Assembly: GCA_014084085.1 (NCBI GenBank)
Contig: NPFB01000011.1
Location: forward strand, 403,701 to 431,556
Direction: 5' to 3'
DNA: 27,856 nucleotides
From: Hondaea fermentalgiana
Lineage: Eukaryota; Sar; Bigyra; Thraustochytrida; Thraustochytriidae
The first letter of the stretch is position 1, and every line of letters starts with the position of its first letter. The notes under the pieces are model-generated. The model ran no database searches and had not been told where the DNA came from. It saw nothing but the letters and a program-made list of their open reading frames with translations. Shown piece by piece: positions 7,803 through 16,651 of this stretch. Both the position numbers and the translations under genes were made by a program.

Positions 7803-9884
7803 CTAGGCTGCGGAGGGCTGTTCGTTGTGCTGAGCGACAGCCGCAGCTGCAGCAAGCAGTTCGTAAGGGGTTAGGCAAGTCTGTTTGCCAGCGCTCTCTT
7901 GAGTCTTGTTGTCCCCGCTGGTGACACCAGCAACTGTGGGCGTTGTTGCAGACGAGGCTGATGCCGAGGCTGATCCGCCGGGCGTGCCAGCTGCAGACGT
8001 AGGTGTGGCTTTGTTGCTGACAAAGCCCGCACTTGGCGAGCTGTTCTTAATGGTGTCCGCAAACATGTCGAGGTAGTTGCTAAAGAGAACCGGGTCCTTG
8101 CTCATTGGTGACGAACCTTGAATGCCTGCTCCGGCGCTCTGAATTGAGGTTTGCACAGCAGGCGGCGCGCCCGCTCCATAGCTTGCTCGCGTCGCCGTCG
8201 TCGTCGTCGTCGACGACGAAGTAGCAGCACTGTCATCTTTGCCATCTTGAACTGCTGCAGCATGTTGAAGATCGCCGAAATGTTTGGAAATCTGATTCGC
8301 AATCTCTTGCTGCAGATGGGCATTGAACTGCGGCGAAGTCGGGTTGGCCGGCTTTTTGCCTTTGCTCTGTTGACCGAGCATCGCGCGGGCCATTTCACGA
8401 TAGGATTCAGACATGCGCAAAAGCTCTTTGGCCTTCTCGGCAACCTCTTGCAAGTTCATATTCGAGCCGCCCTCGGCCGCAGTCGCCAGATTCTTGTCCG
8501 CTGCTGCTGCAAACTGCTGACCAATGGAAAGAAGATCTGCGAGCGTGCCGACGCGTGGCAGCTCCGAAGGGCTGAGAGCGGAGGCGTCTGCGTCCTTTTT
8601 GACGCGTTTGCGGCTGGGCGTGCTTCGTCCCTTGCGAGGAGCAGCACGCTTGTTCTTGTTCTGCTTGGAAGCGATGGCATTGACGGCTGCGTTCACAGCA
8701 GCGGCGGTCATGGTCCGCGCTGTGGCCTCGACGGCCTTCGGATCGGCGTTTGGGTTCTTGGGGACGGAAAGTACGGTCGTCCCTTCGGCGGACTCCTGGT
8801 CCTTGCGGGCCAGCATGGAAGGCTTGATGGAGTGCCAGCGATTCTTGACGCCGTTCTCGGATCGACCAGGCATGAGCTCGGCAATCCATTTCCAGCGGTT
8901 GCCGAAGCGCCTTTGCAGCTGGTAGAGCTTTTCGTCTTCTGCAAGAGCCCACTCCTTCTTCACGATGCTTGGGTCAAGGTGGTTAATCCAACGCTCGCGA
9001 ACCTGCTTCCCGAGGCGACCTTTGAGCTTTTTGGCAATGACGCTCCACCTGACATTGTGGTGTCCGCCATTTTCCTTGATCATTTGAATGATGATGGCGT
9101 CTTCGTCAGAGGACCACTGTCCTTTGACGAGTCCAGGACGCAGGCATTTGTTCCATCGATGCAGGCATTGTACATCTGACCGCACCGAGCCAGAGATCTC
9201 CTGGAATTCACGGGCGCACTTTTTCCAATGCCGCTGGCCATTCTTTTCGACCAAGGCCTTGAGGACAGAGTCCTCGTGAGCCGTCCAGCGTCGACCTGCG
9301 CGGCGTTTTCGGACCCCGCCTTCTCCGACGGGGCCAGTCGCTACAATAATGCTTGCTTGAGCATTGTCGGCGGAGGAGGCTTGGTTTTCGGCGCCGGTAT
9401 GTGGCTTTGCGGGCGTCACAAAGGACGCCATCGGGGTAAGTGGGTTGGGCGTCACGAGCGTTGTGGACGCGAGCGACGGAGACATCATGCCTTCGCCATT
9501 CTCATCTGGTCCTGGCGGGATCTCCGAGAGAGATGGCACGGGAAGATTTTGGGAAATTCTGGAATTGGCAATGTCACCATCGGCGCTATAGGGGACGCAG
9601 GGCGGGATAGGGGCTGCCCCGTTGTCATCCTCCATTTTGGTCTGGAACTCGCTTACGGGGGCCGTCGTGAAGGTGTTTTCTTGCTGGTTCTGGTGATGGA
9701 CGGGGTCAAAGTGCTTTTTGGCGTCCTGCGCAGTAGAGAGGTGAGCTGGCGCGGCTTCCATGGTCTTTAGCTTTGTCGCGGGAGCGTGTGACGCCGATGC
9801 GTTGTTGTTCTCCTTGAGCACGTTTGTCGGGCTCGGCGTGTTGTCTTCGAGCGCGGAATCTCTGGCCGGGTCACCGGAAGCCAT
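7803..9884 (-). CDS. Three-repeat MYB (3R-MYB) DNA-binding protein
   Basis: The protein has 693 residues from the ATG at 9884; the frame extends ten codons further upstream without an ATG. Three MYB repeats lie at about residues 198-356. R1 contains RRWTAHEDSVLK with W-spaced helices and a slightly long loop. R2 contains GQWSSDEDAII and GRLGKQVRERWINHLDP. R3 contains KEWALAEDEKLY and PGRSENGVKNRWHSIKPS. R2 and R3 are close to animal c-MYB and plant 3R-MYB repeats, which bind AACNG-type sites and often control cell-cycle genes. A basic, likely nuclear-localisation segment (KNKRAAPRKGRSTPSRKRVKK) lies at about 411-431. The N-terminal 190 residues and the C-terminal half are disordered (Pro, Ser, Thr, Ala, Gly), fitting a transactivation role. 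The gene is divergent from the second MYB gene across the 6.8 kb gap. Target genes cannot be inferred. Confidence 0.95.
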   Translation of the reverse strand: MASGDPARDSALEDNTPSPTNVLKENNNASASHAPATKLKTMEAAPAHLSTAQDAKKHFDPVHHQNQQENTFTTAPVSEFQTKMEDDNGAAPIPPCVPYSADGDIANSRISQNLPVPSLSEIPPGPDENGEGMMSPSLASTTLVTPNPLTPMASFVTPAKPHTGAENQASSADNAQASIIVATGPVGEGGVRKRRAGRRWTAHEDSVLKALVEKNGQRHWKKCAREFQEISGSVRSDVQCLHRWNKCLRPGLVKGQWSSDEDAIIIQMIKENGGHHNVRWSVIAKKLKGRLGKQVRERWINHLDPSIVKKEWALAEDEKLYQLQRRFGNRWKWIAELMPGRSENGVKNRWHSIKPSMLARKDQESAEGTTVLSVPKNPNADPKAVEATARTMTAAAVNAAVNAIASKQNKNKRAAPRKGRSTPSRKRVKKDADASALSPSELPRVGTLADLLSIGQQFAAAADKNLATAAEGGSNMNLQEVAEKAKELLRMSESYREMARAMLGQQSKGKKPANPTSPQFNAHLQQEIANQISKHFGDLQHAAAVQDGKDDSAATSSSTTTTTATRASYGAGAPPAVQTSIQSAGAGIQGSSPMSKDPVLFSNYLDMFADTIKNSSPSAGFVSNKATPTSAAGTPGGSASASASSATTPTVAGVTSGDNKTQESAGKQTCLTPYELLAAAAAVAQHNEQPSAA

Positions 9885-10595
9885 GCTGGATGAATGGCCT
9901 GGCCTCTGCTGCACTTTGGCCTACCGTGAGTGAAAGAGCCCTTTTTTCGTGCCAGTGCTCTCTCTCGCGGGGCTCGAATTTTTCCTCCTCCGCCGCTGTC
10001 AGGGTAGGGCAAAGTTGCCACCGGGCCGTCGCGCTCGAGGCACGCACGCAAGGACAGCGAAGGCGGGGAAAACAGGCTGTCAGACGGACGGACGCACGGA
10101 CGTAGGATGGGCGAGTGCGCGCGCGGGCGGGCGCGGCGCGTCTGTCGTTGGCAGTTGCCCCTGTGCTCCGTTCAAGGTCTGGGATCGTGGCAGAATCGGG
10201 GACTGCGATTTTGCCAAGCACCCGCACGCAGTGGAGACACAGGGGCGGCACCGAGGTCCGTTCGCGTTTACGCCTCCGCCCCTGCCCTTCACCCTCCGTA
10301 CTCCACACCCACCTTGAAAGTTCAGTGGCGTCGAGTGACAGCCAAATCGGCCTTTTTCGCAAGATAACACCTGTACCACTGTTTACAGGGCGGTTGCAGT
10401 GTTGGGCAGGAGCAACGTCGGCGGCACAGAGATACAGGCCCCCCTCTGACCTCCACTGCCAGGAGCTGGGACGATCCGTTTTGCGGCCGCGTCGCGACGC
10501 GCACAACGGACGCTTTTACGCTGCTGGGTGGAATTCGTCCCAGGCCCACTCTGGCCCACGCACGGCCAGGGGAACTTGACAGGGGAGGCGCTCTG

Positions 10596-10630
10596 TGCGC
10601 TGCTGCAGCTGCTGCTGTTGCTGCTGGTGG
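10596..10630. repeat. CTG-rich trinucleotide tract
   Basis: GCTGCTGCAGCTGCTGCTGTTGCTGCTGG lies 0.7 kb upstream of the three-repeat MYB start. It creates a poly-Leu stretch in a frame (to 10917) that has no ATG before its late part, so I do not call a gene. Confidence 0.75.
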
Positions 10631-11120
10631 CCGCGAGGAAGAGGGGGAGGACGAAGGGGAGGCCGGCCGGCGAGAACGTGACGTCTTGGCCGCACGATTT
10701 GAAGAGTCAGGGCGCCGGAGCGTGTATATTTTTGGGGGGCCTTCCTTTGGGCATCAGCATCGATAAGGATCGGCGTCGCCGCTGTCGTCGAGTGGAAGAA
10801 AAGAGTTCGGATTTGGACTCGGGTGAACCAGACAGGAGGCAGCAGCCAGATGAACGGATCGAAGAGGGCATGGTAAAGCCTTGCGTAATCGGAGCTAGCT
10901 TGGCTGAGGAAGCCTAGTTCCGTGGTATGAAAATTGCTCAGTTGCTGGCAAACATGGCCTTTGTGCGTGAGACTTAGACAACAGGCGAACTCATGGAAAG
11001 ATGTGCAAGCTAGCTCGAGGGATTACATGGACAACATTGACGCTGCTCTTACTGTTCATGGGTAGAGTGGTATAGATGTGCTGGCTGGGTAGCAACCAAT
11101 TGATATCATTCCACGGTGGT

Positions 11121-11445
11121 CGTCTTGCTCACGAACAGCCAAGCCGATTGGCACGCACACCGAGTAAAAGAAACATGTTATGTCAAGCAGCATCTACCTT
11201 CAAGGCTTTTTTTCCGTCAAAAGCAAAACCAGCCTCGGTGAGCATCAGGTCCACCCAAGTAGGAGGAGTACAATATTTGCTTCATCATGAGCAGCCGAGC
11301 CGATCAGCAGGCAGGTAGGCAGGCAGGCATGCAGGCAAGCAGACAGACAGACCGAGTGAATGAGGCAAGTCTTGTCAACAAATGATTGTCTCCCTTTTGG
11401 AATTTTCCACCGAAAGCAAACTCAACCTCAGTGAAAATGTAGGAC
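11121..11445 (+). repeat. Diverged tandem duplication, copies A and B
   Basis: Copy A (about 11121-11250) and copy B (about 11275-11445) share three blocks in the same order. TTGCTCACGAACAGCCAAGCCGAT matches a TTGCTTCATCATGAGCAGCCGAGCCGAT segment. CACCGAGTAAAAGAAACATG matches GACCGAGTGAATGAGGCAAG. CGTCAAAAGCAAAACCAGCCTCGGTGAG matches a CACCGAAAGCAAACTCAACCTCAGTGAA segment. Copy B is longer mainly because a GGCA/GACA array (11308-11350) sits where copy A has only GCACGCACAC. I see no terminal inverted repeats or coding capacity. Confidence 0.65.
11308..11350. repeat. GGCA/GACA tetranucleotide array
   Basis: This imperfect array of GGCA, GGTA, GCAA and GACA units lies inside copy B of the local duplication and accounts for most of its extra length. 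Confidence 0.85.
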
Positions 11446-12566
11446 CATCTTTGCTAGCTTCTTGAAGAAGTTGTTCGAGTCCACCAGCCGGGACATAGAT
11501 CTCCTTCAGCCGCAAACGGCTCCACTTAGAAGCATGCCGGCCAAATGGCTAGCTTCGCTAGCTATGACTAGCTTCTTGAACAACTCTCCAAGCCCAAGCC
11601 CACATTGGCCGTGTCTCCCTTTCGCAGCTAAATGTGCTCAGCAGGGCAGACGTGAATATCGATCGCGCCCGCGCCAAAAGTGCACGAGGTCCTTCTCGGA
11701 CTAGGAGCTGTGGCCCCAGAAAATTGACCGACAGCAGGGTCTTGACAGAGCAGAATACACTGACCTGCGGCGCCACCATAAACTTGAAAATAGCCGGGCC
11801 TTGCGCAGGCGAGGAGAAATTCCCCGACTTCAAGAGTCGAGAAAGTCCCCGGCCATGGTCAGGTGGCTGCGAATTAGCCTCGGCAAAGAAAGGTGGCACA
11901 TCGAGAGGTTGTGCTATCGATACGTGGCGACATTGGCCCGGCGAAAATCTGTGAGTCATCGAAGCAAGCCCGGAAGAAGTTTGCTTCCACGACTGGCCGC
12001 CGCAAGCCTTTCTTGTTTTCCGTCCAAGCTGCCACTGGCCATGGTGGCTGTGCCTGCTCGCTGGCGCGCAGGCCTCTTGGGCCCCTCCCCACCTGCGGCG
12101 AGAGGTCGGGCAAATGCTTGCTTGCTTGCAAGCAGCCAGCCAGCCAGCTAGCTGGGGCAGCTCGTGCATCGCGCTGCGGTATCTGCAGCTGCTTCTCTTG
12201 GCACTGCTCTGCTTTGCTCTGCCCTGCACTGTACGAGGCTGCGCGGGTCTGTGCCGCACATGCCGCGCGAGGTCCCGTGCCCCCGGGTCCATCATCCATC
12301 CACCACTGCAGCGACCGAGGAGCTCCGCGCGGCAGAATCCCCCACAGTGCTCTCGCTGATGGACGCTCCCTCACAACAGTCGCGCAGGAGCGGCAGCTGC
12401 CACTGCACGCAGCAGCGGGCGGCTGCGGGCTGGGCGACCGCGGCCCGTGCAGGGGGTCGATCCGGGACGCGCTTCGGCAGTGGCGGCGGCCAGGAGGCAG
12501 GCGCGCGGCTTCGACTTCGCGGCGCCTCGAGTCGCGGTTGGTCGACACGAATGCGCGCGGCTTCAT

Positions 12567-12590
12567 CTGGCTGGCTGGCTGGCTGGCTGG
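12567..12590. repeat. CTGG tetranucleotide array
   Basis: Six perfect CTGG units. A related GCCA/CAGC stretch lies at about 12130-12150. Confidence 0.9.
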
Positions 12591-13313
12591 ACGAGGTGGG
12601 CAGAATCATGTTGGAATGGTTGTGAGGGCTCGCTCGAAATGCTTGCCTGTGAGTTCGTTCAACTCTTTTCGCTTCCTTGCCCGTGCAGAGGGCGCAGCGC
12701 GGGTCTTGCTTGCACTGGCGACGATCGATCCCTCGCTCGATCGCTCGGCATGCGGTTGGTTTTTCGATTGGCTGGCCGCTGTGGACATTCGACCCACCGC
12801 GCTCGCTGTCAGCCAGGCCAAGCAAGCAAGGAGCGAAGGAGGCCAAGGGATGCGCCACGCGATTCCACGGCGTCCTCTCGGAGCGTGCGAACTGTTCATG
12901 GCGGAACATTTCCGAACGGCGCCTGCAGCAGCTGCCAGTATGTATAGCTGCGCAAAAAAAGCGAGCGCGAATCCCTGGTGGCCAACTTCTCCGAGACGGC
13001 CGCGACGCCTGACGCGCGTGCGTGCGTATATCCCTCTCTCTCTCTTTTTAGAAGCTGCCAGCCTGCTGCCGCGTGCGCGCGTGCATGCGTGCGGTCCTTG
13101 GCGCAAGCACAGTCAAGCAGCAGCAACAGCAGCAGCTGCAGCTTCAGAGCGAGATGACTAAGAACACGAGACGCGCCCAGGCTGACTGGCGACAAAGCGC
13201 GCGCCCGCGGTGAGTGAACAGTGGCGCGGGAGGCGGTCCCTGCGGGGAGGAAGCTACAAAGCAGGCAGGGCAGGCAAGCCATGTCGCTAGCTAGCTGCAG
13301 CTGCCAGTTGGCG

Positions 13314-13339
13314 AGGCAAGGCAAGGCAAGGCAAGGCAA
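13314..13339. repeat. GGCAA pentanucleotide array
   Basis: Five nearly perfect AGGCA/GGCAA units lie about 85 bp before the GCATT array. Confidence 0.9.
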
Positions 13340-13425
13340 CACAGCGGGAGCGAAGCCAGCCACGCAGCCAGCCAGCCACCACCAGCCTCCTCCCGCTTTT
13401 CTGTCCCCGCGCGGCCCTCTGGGAC

Positions 13426-13480
13426 GCATTGCATTGCATTGCATTGCATTGCATTGCATTGCATTGCATTGCATTGCATT
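13426..13480. repeat. GCATT pentanucleotide array, 11 perfect units
   Basis: GCATT is repeated eleven times without a single mismatch over 55 bp, the purest array in the window. It opens matching frames on both strands (CIALH on plus, MQCNA on minus) that are artefacts of the repeat. Confidence 0.97.
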
Positions 13481-13908
13481 AGTGCCTCGTCGCGTCGCCT
13501 CGCGGCGGTATCAGTCGCGGCGCAGTTCGATCCCTCGCGGCCGCCTCTGGCCATGCACGGTGCTGAAGGCCGCCCGGGTGCGGGTGGCGTGCCTCGAACG
13601 AAGCTCCAGCTGATTATTTGCTGCGCGACTTGTTTTCTTTCCTTGTTAGCTGCACTGGCCATGGCTGCGATGGCCGACGATGGAGGATGGATCGCGAGTG
13701 GCTCGACTTGGGTTCTTTGACTCGGGTTCTACCTCGCGAAGCTCGCCAAGCTCGCGTTCGAGTTCGCCGCGAGTGCCGCCGACAGCAGCGGCATGAGCTG
13801 CTGCTGCGTGCGAGGATGCCGAACGCCGACTGCGACGCGACGTGCGCCTCGAACGAACGATCGTTCGGTTGATCGATCGTTGCATCGTGCGTGGGTCGTC
13901 GCAGTCGA

Positions 13909-13937
13909 ACGCACGCACGCACGCACGCACGCACGCA
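13909..13937. repeat. CGCA tetranucleotide array
   Basis: About seven ACGC/CGCA units, followed directly by GCAGT units. The same array type recurs at 16122-16155. Confidence 0.9.
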
Positions 13938-14730
13938 GTGCAGTGCAGTGCTCGCGGAATGCAGCTGGAGCTATCATCCACCTCGACTCGCAAGGTCGGG
14001 TCGCCGCGAAGCAAGCCCCAGCCTTGCGTCTTTCTCTCCAAGGTTCGCTCGGGCTTGCTTTCTCGAGGTCGTGGTTCTTAAGAGGCAGCGAGGGTCGCGC
14101 GAAGCGAGGCAACCGGCTTGCGCGGCTGGCAGGCTTGGGCGCCATAGCGCCTCGCTCCACTCGGTTGACGAGCCATGGCACGGCCCCGCCTGACTGTCAC
14201 ACACGAAACAAGCGAGGACCCCAGGGCTGGGCCGGAGCAACGAGGGCGAGACTCTCGCGCCTCGCCTCGCCTCGCCTGGCGTGGCCCGGCGCGGAGGAGG
14301 AGCAGCGTCGGCGTGACGGAAGGGGCGAGTCGAGGAAGGGCCTCGGCGGCGTGTCGAGCGCGAGCGCAAGATCGATCGATCTCGCCTCGCCTCGCCTCGC
14401 TGCGGCGGCGGAGGCAGTGGCGGAGCGCGCGCGTGTCGCGGCCGGCAGCCACCATGGATGGGCCAGTGTGGCGGCTAATGGAAAGGGAACCTGGATCGAC
14501 TGACGGAGAGACAGACAGACAGATGGCCAAGGCGGCGGCGGCACGAGGACGACGAGAGAAAGCGCAGCGCAGCGCCGCGGCGGCCGTGGCCATGCAGACC
14601 CCATGGCAGCTGCCTGGGCTAGGCGGGGCTGGCTGGGCTAGGCTGGGACGTGCAGAAAGGCAGGCTAGGCGAGTAACGGACCTCGGCGGCTCGGAGGGCG
14701 CGGAAAAAGCAGCCTAGCGGCTGCGTAGGG

Positions 14731-14753
14731 GTAACCGTATGCAGTACGGTTGC
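14731..14753. other. Nine-pair inverted repeat
   Basis: AACCGTA (14733-14739) and TACGGTT (14745-14751) pair perfectly around TGCAG. One T-G and one G-C pair extend the stem to nine. It lies in the MYB-MYB gap and is not built from a simple repeat. A protein-binding site or RNA hairpin is possible. Confidence 0.5.
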
Positions 14754-15678
14754 GCATCTGGAAGCAGGCTGTGGGGAGAGGCAGCGCCGGTGCGGGCGGC
14801 GGCTTGCCATGGTTGATTTGTTTCTTGTGCGCCGCTGCGACGGCCACCGCGACGTAGTCCAGCGCAGAGAAGCCGCGAAGCGCACTCCAGGCCGGGCACG
14901 GGAACAGCGCGGTGACCTGGATCGGCCGGCTGGCACGCCTCTATCAGCGGGCTGGGCTGGCTGGGCTGGCTGGGCTGGATGGGCTGGCTCGCTGGCCGGC
15001 CGGCACTTGCAGTGGGACTCTTCGAGACGGGCTTCGGGGGTCCCGTGAAAGACCCGGGTGCGGCCAGTCTGCTGCTCCTTTCTTCCTCCGCGTCTTTCAT
15101 CCCTTGCCTTTCCTATGGCGAGAGGGAGGAAGGGAAGAATGAACGAAAGAGCGAACGAAAGACCCGCCGCCACTGCCGCCGCGCCGGCATCATGATGGGC
15201 TGGTTGCCTGCATCGCTACCTCTGCCGGCGGCGCACAAAGCGGGCGGGCGGGCAACATGAAGAAAGCTGCGGCGACGCGAGTTGTCAGCAGCCAGCCAGC
15301 TGCCGGCTGCAGCTACGCCTCCTCTGTCTCCGCGCGTGCGCCCGTGGCCAGTGGCGCGCGGCCCCAACTCTCTTGAAAGATTAGATGGCTGAGCCGCCAC
15401 TGCCGCCCTCGGTCGGCAGCTGCGGGTAGTGGGACCGAGTGCCCGCAGACGGCCGCGGGAGACCGCAGTAGGCCGCAGGAGGGCAGCGCGGCAAACAAAC
15501 AAAGGCAGGGACGGGACCGCGCGCCTCCAGGTTCGGGCGAAAGACCGAGTTGGAAGTCGCGCGCCCCGCCGCCAAGGAGGAACTCGTTCGCGCGACCGAG
15601 GCGCCTCGCCTCACCCGCCTCGCCTCTCGCCTCGCGCCGCCTCGCCCGGCGAGCGTGCAAAGCGCCAACGCGGTCAGG

Positions 15679-15722
15679 CGGGCAGGCAGGCAGACAGACA
15701 GGCAGGCAGACAGGCACGCAGG
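15679..15722. repeat. GGCA/GACA tetranucleotide array
   Basis: Imperfect GGCA and GACA units of the same type as the array at 11308-11350, about 930 bp upstream of the R2R3-MYB start. Confidence 0.85.
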
Positions 15723-16119
15723 CTAGACACGACAGCCCGTCGCTGCTCGTTCGTTCCTCTATCTCCCTCCGTCGCTTTCGTCTCGTCGGGCAGGCACAGA
15801 CTGACTGACCGATCCGGTCTGAGCTTGCCAGGCCGAAGCAAACCCGCAAGCCCGCGCGTTCGCCGTCCCTCCGAAGCAAGCAAGCAAGCAAGGCACGGCA
15901 CGCCTACGCCCCCGTGCGCAGACAGCGCACGCGCAAGCGCAAGCGCAAGCGCCGTCCTCGCCAGCGCGAGCTAGCGAGCGAGCGAAGGCTCAGGGCAACG
16001 ACCAACGTGGAATCGCAAAAAGCAGAGCGTGGCATCGCTTCCAGCTCCTCTCCAGCGATCTCAAGCAACTCAAGCAACTCAAGCGCCCCAGTCCCGCAAC
16101 GCAAGCCCTGCGCTCAGAC

Positions 16120-16121
<2 letters not shown>

Positions 16122-16150
<29 letters not shown>

Positions 16151-16160
16151 GCGCGCGCGC
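16122..16160. repeat. ACGC array running into a CG run
   Basis: About eight ACGC units are followed by GCGCGCGCGCGC, an alternating purine-pyrimidine tract with Z-DNA potential, roughly 500 bp upstream of the R2R3-MYB start. Confidence 0.9.
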
Positions 16161-16651
16161 CGGTTCGAGAAAGGAAAAGCGGCGTGTGACCTGACGGTGT
16201 TGCCGCGCGACCAGGCTCGACCAGGCCACGAGGAGAAAGGAGCACAAGGTGAGGACACGACGGACCAGGTCGCGCAACAAAGAAGGCGTTGCGCTCTCTT
16301 TGCCGTCTCTCCTCGTCGGCGAGCGCGGCCTCGACTTTTGCGAACAAATCCAGCGCGCCAGCACAGGGCGAACGCGCACCTTTGAGCTGTAGACCGAGGG
16401 CCTGGTCCGGCCGTGGGACCCGTGCGCGGGCCTGGTGAGGAAGAGTCCACCAGTGAATACTGCAGCATCCTTCATCCGAAGCGGCGAACGAAGCCCAGTG
16501 GAAGAGGAAAGCACAAGCAAACCCCCAACGAGCACTCCTGTGAGCAAAAGTAAAAGCAAACAAGAGAAGCAGGAGCTTTAGACAAGCTATCCCAAGCCAA
16601 GCCCAGTCGAGAGGCAAGAGGACCAAGAGGACCAAGAAAGCGAAAGCAAGA

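Larger units (their letters stand above)
9885..16651. other. 6.8 kb gap without a credible gene between two MYB genes
   Basis: This is by far the longest non-coding interval here. Many open frames cross it on both strands, the largest 422 codons at 11893-13161 on the plus strand. All are Arg/Ala/Ser/Cys-rich, overlap others, often lack an ATG and show no recognisable domain. The sequence is dense in tandem tetra- and pentamers (CTGG, GGCAA, GCATT, CGCA, CGCCT, GGCTG, GGCA/GACA, AAGC, GCAAGC) and in short perfect palindromes built from GATC, GCTAG or CGAACGA. It must hold the promoters and leaders of both MYB genes. A long non-coding RNA is possible but cannot be shown from sequence alone. Confidence 0.65.

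Noticed and set aside
8151..9179. 342-codon plus-strand open frame
   Set aside because: Antisense shadow of the three-repeat MYB gene; no family motif.
10528..10917. 129-codon frame with a poly-Leu stretch
   Set aside because: It begins at GTG with no ATG until near its end, and the Leu run is only a CTG repeat, so a signal-anchor protein is not supported.
11558..12295. 245-codon minus-strand open frame with less biased composition in its second half
   Set aside because: No recognisable motif and overlapped by equally long frames. It could be a decayed coding relic, but nothing supports that beyond composition.
11893..13161. 422-codon plus-strand open frame in the MYB-MYB gap
   Set aside because: Low-complexity Ala/Arg/Ser/Cys composition, crosses tandem repeats, overlapped by similar frames in other phases and on the other strand, and no recognisable domain. 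In GC-rich repeat DNA such frames are expected.
13524..13545. CAGTTCGATCCCTCGCGG resembling a tRNA T-arm
   Set aside because: The flanking bases do not form the five-pair stem, and no D-arm, anticodon arm or acceptor stem can be assembled around it.
11308..15722. CRISPR array or transposon ends among the many short repeats
   Set aside because: The repeats are tandem microsatellites without unique spacers of constant length, and no terminal inverted repeats, target-site duplications or transposase or reverse-transcriptase motifs were found.
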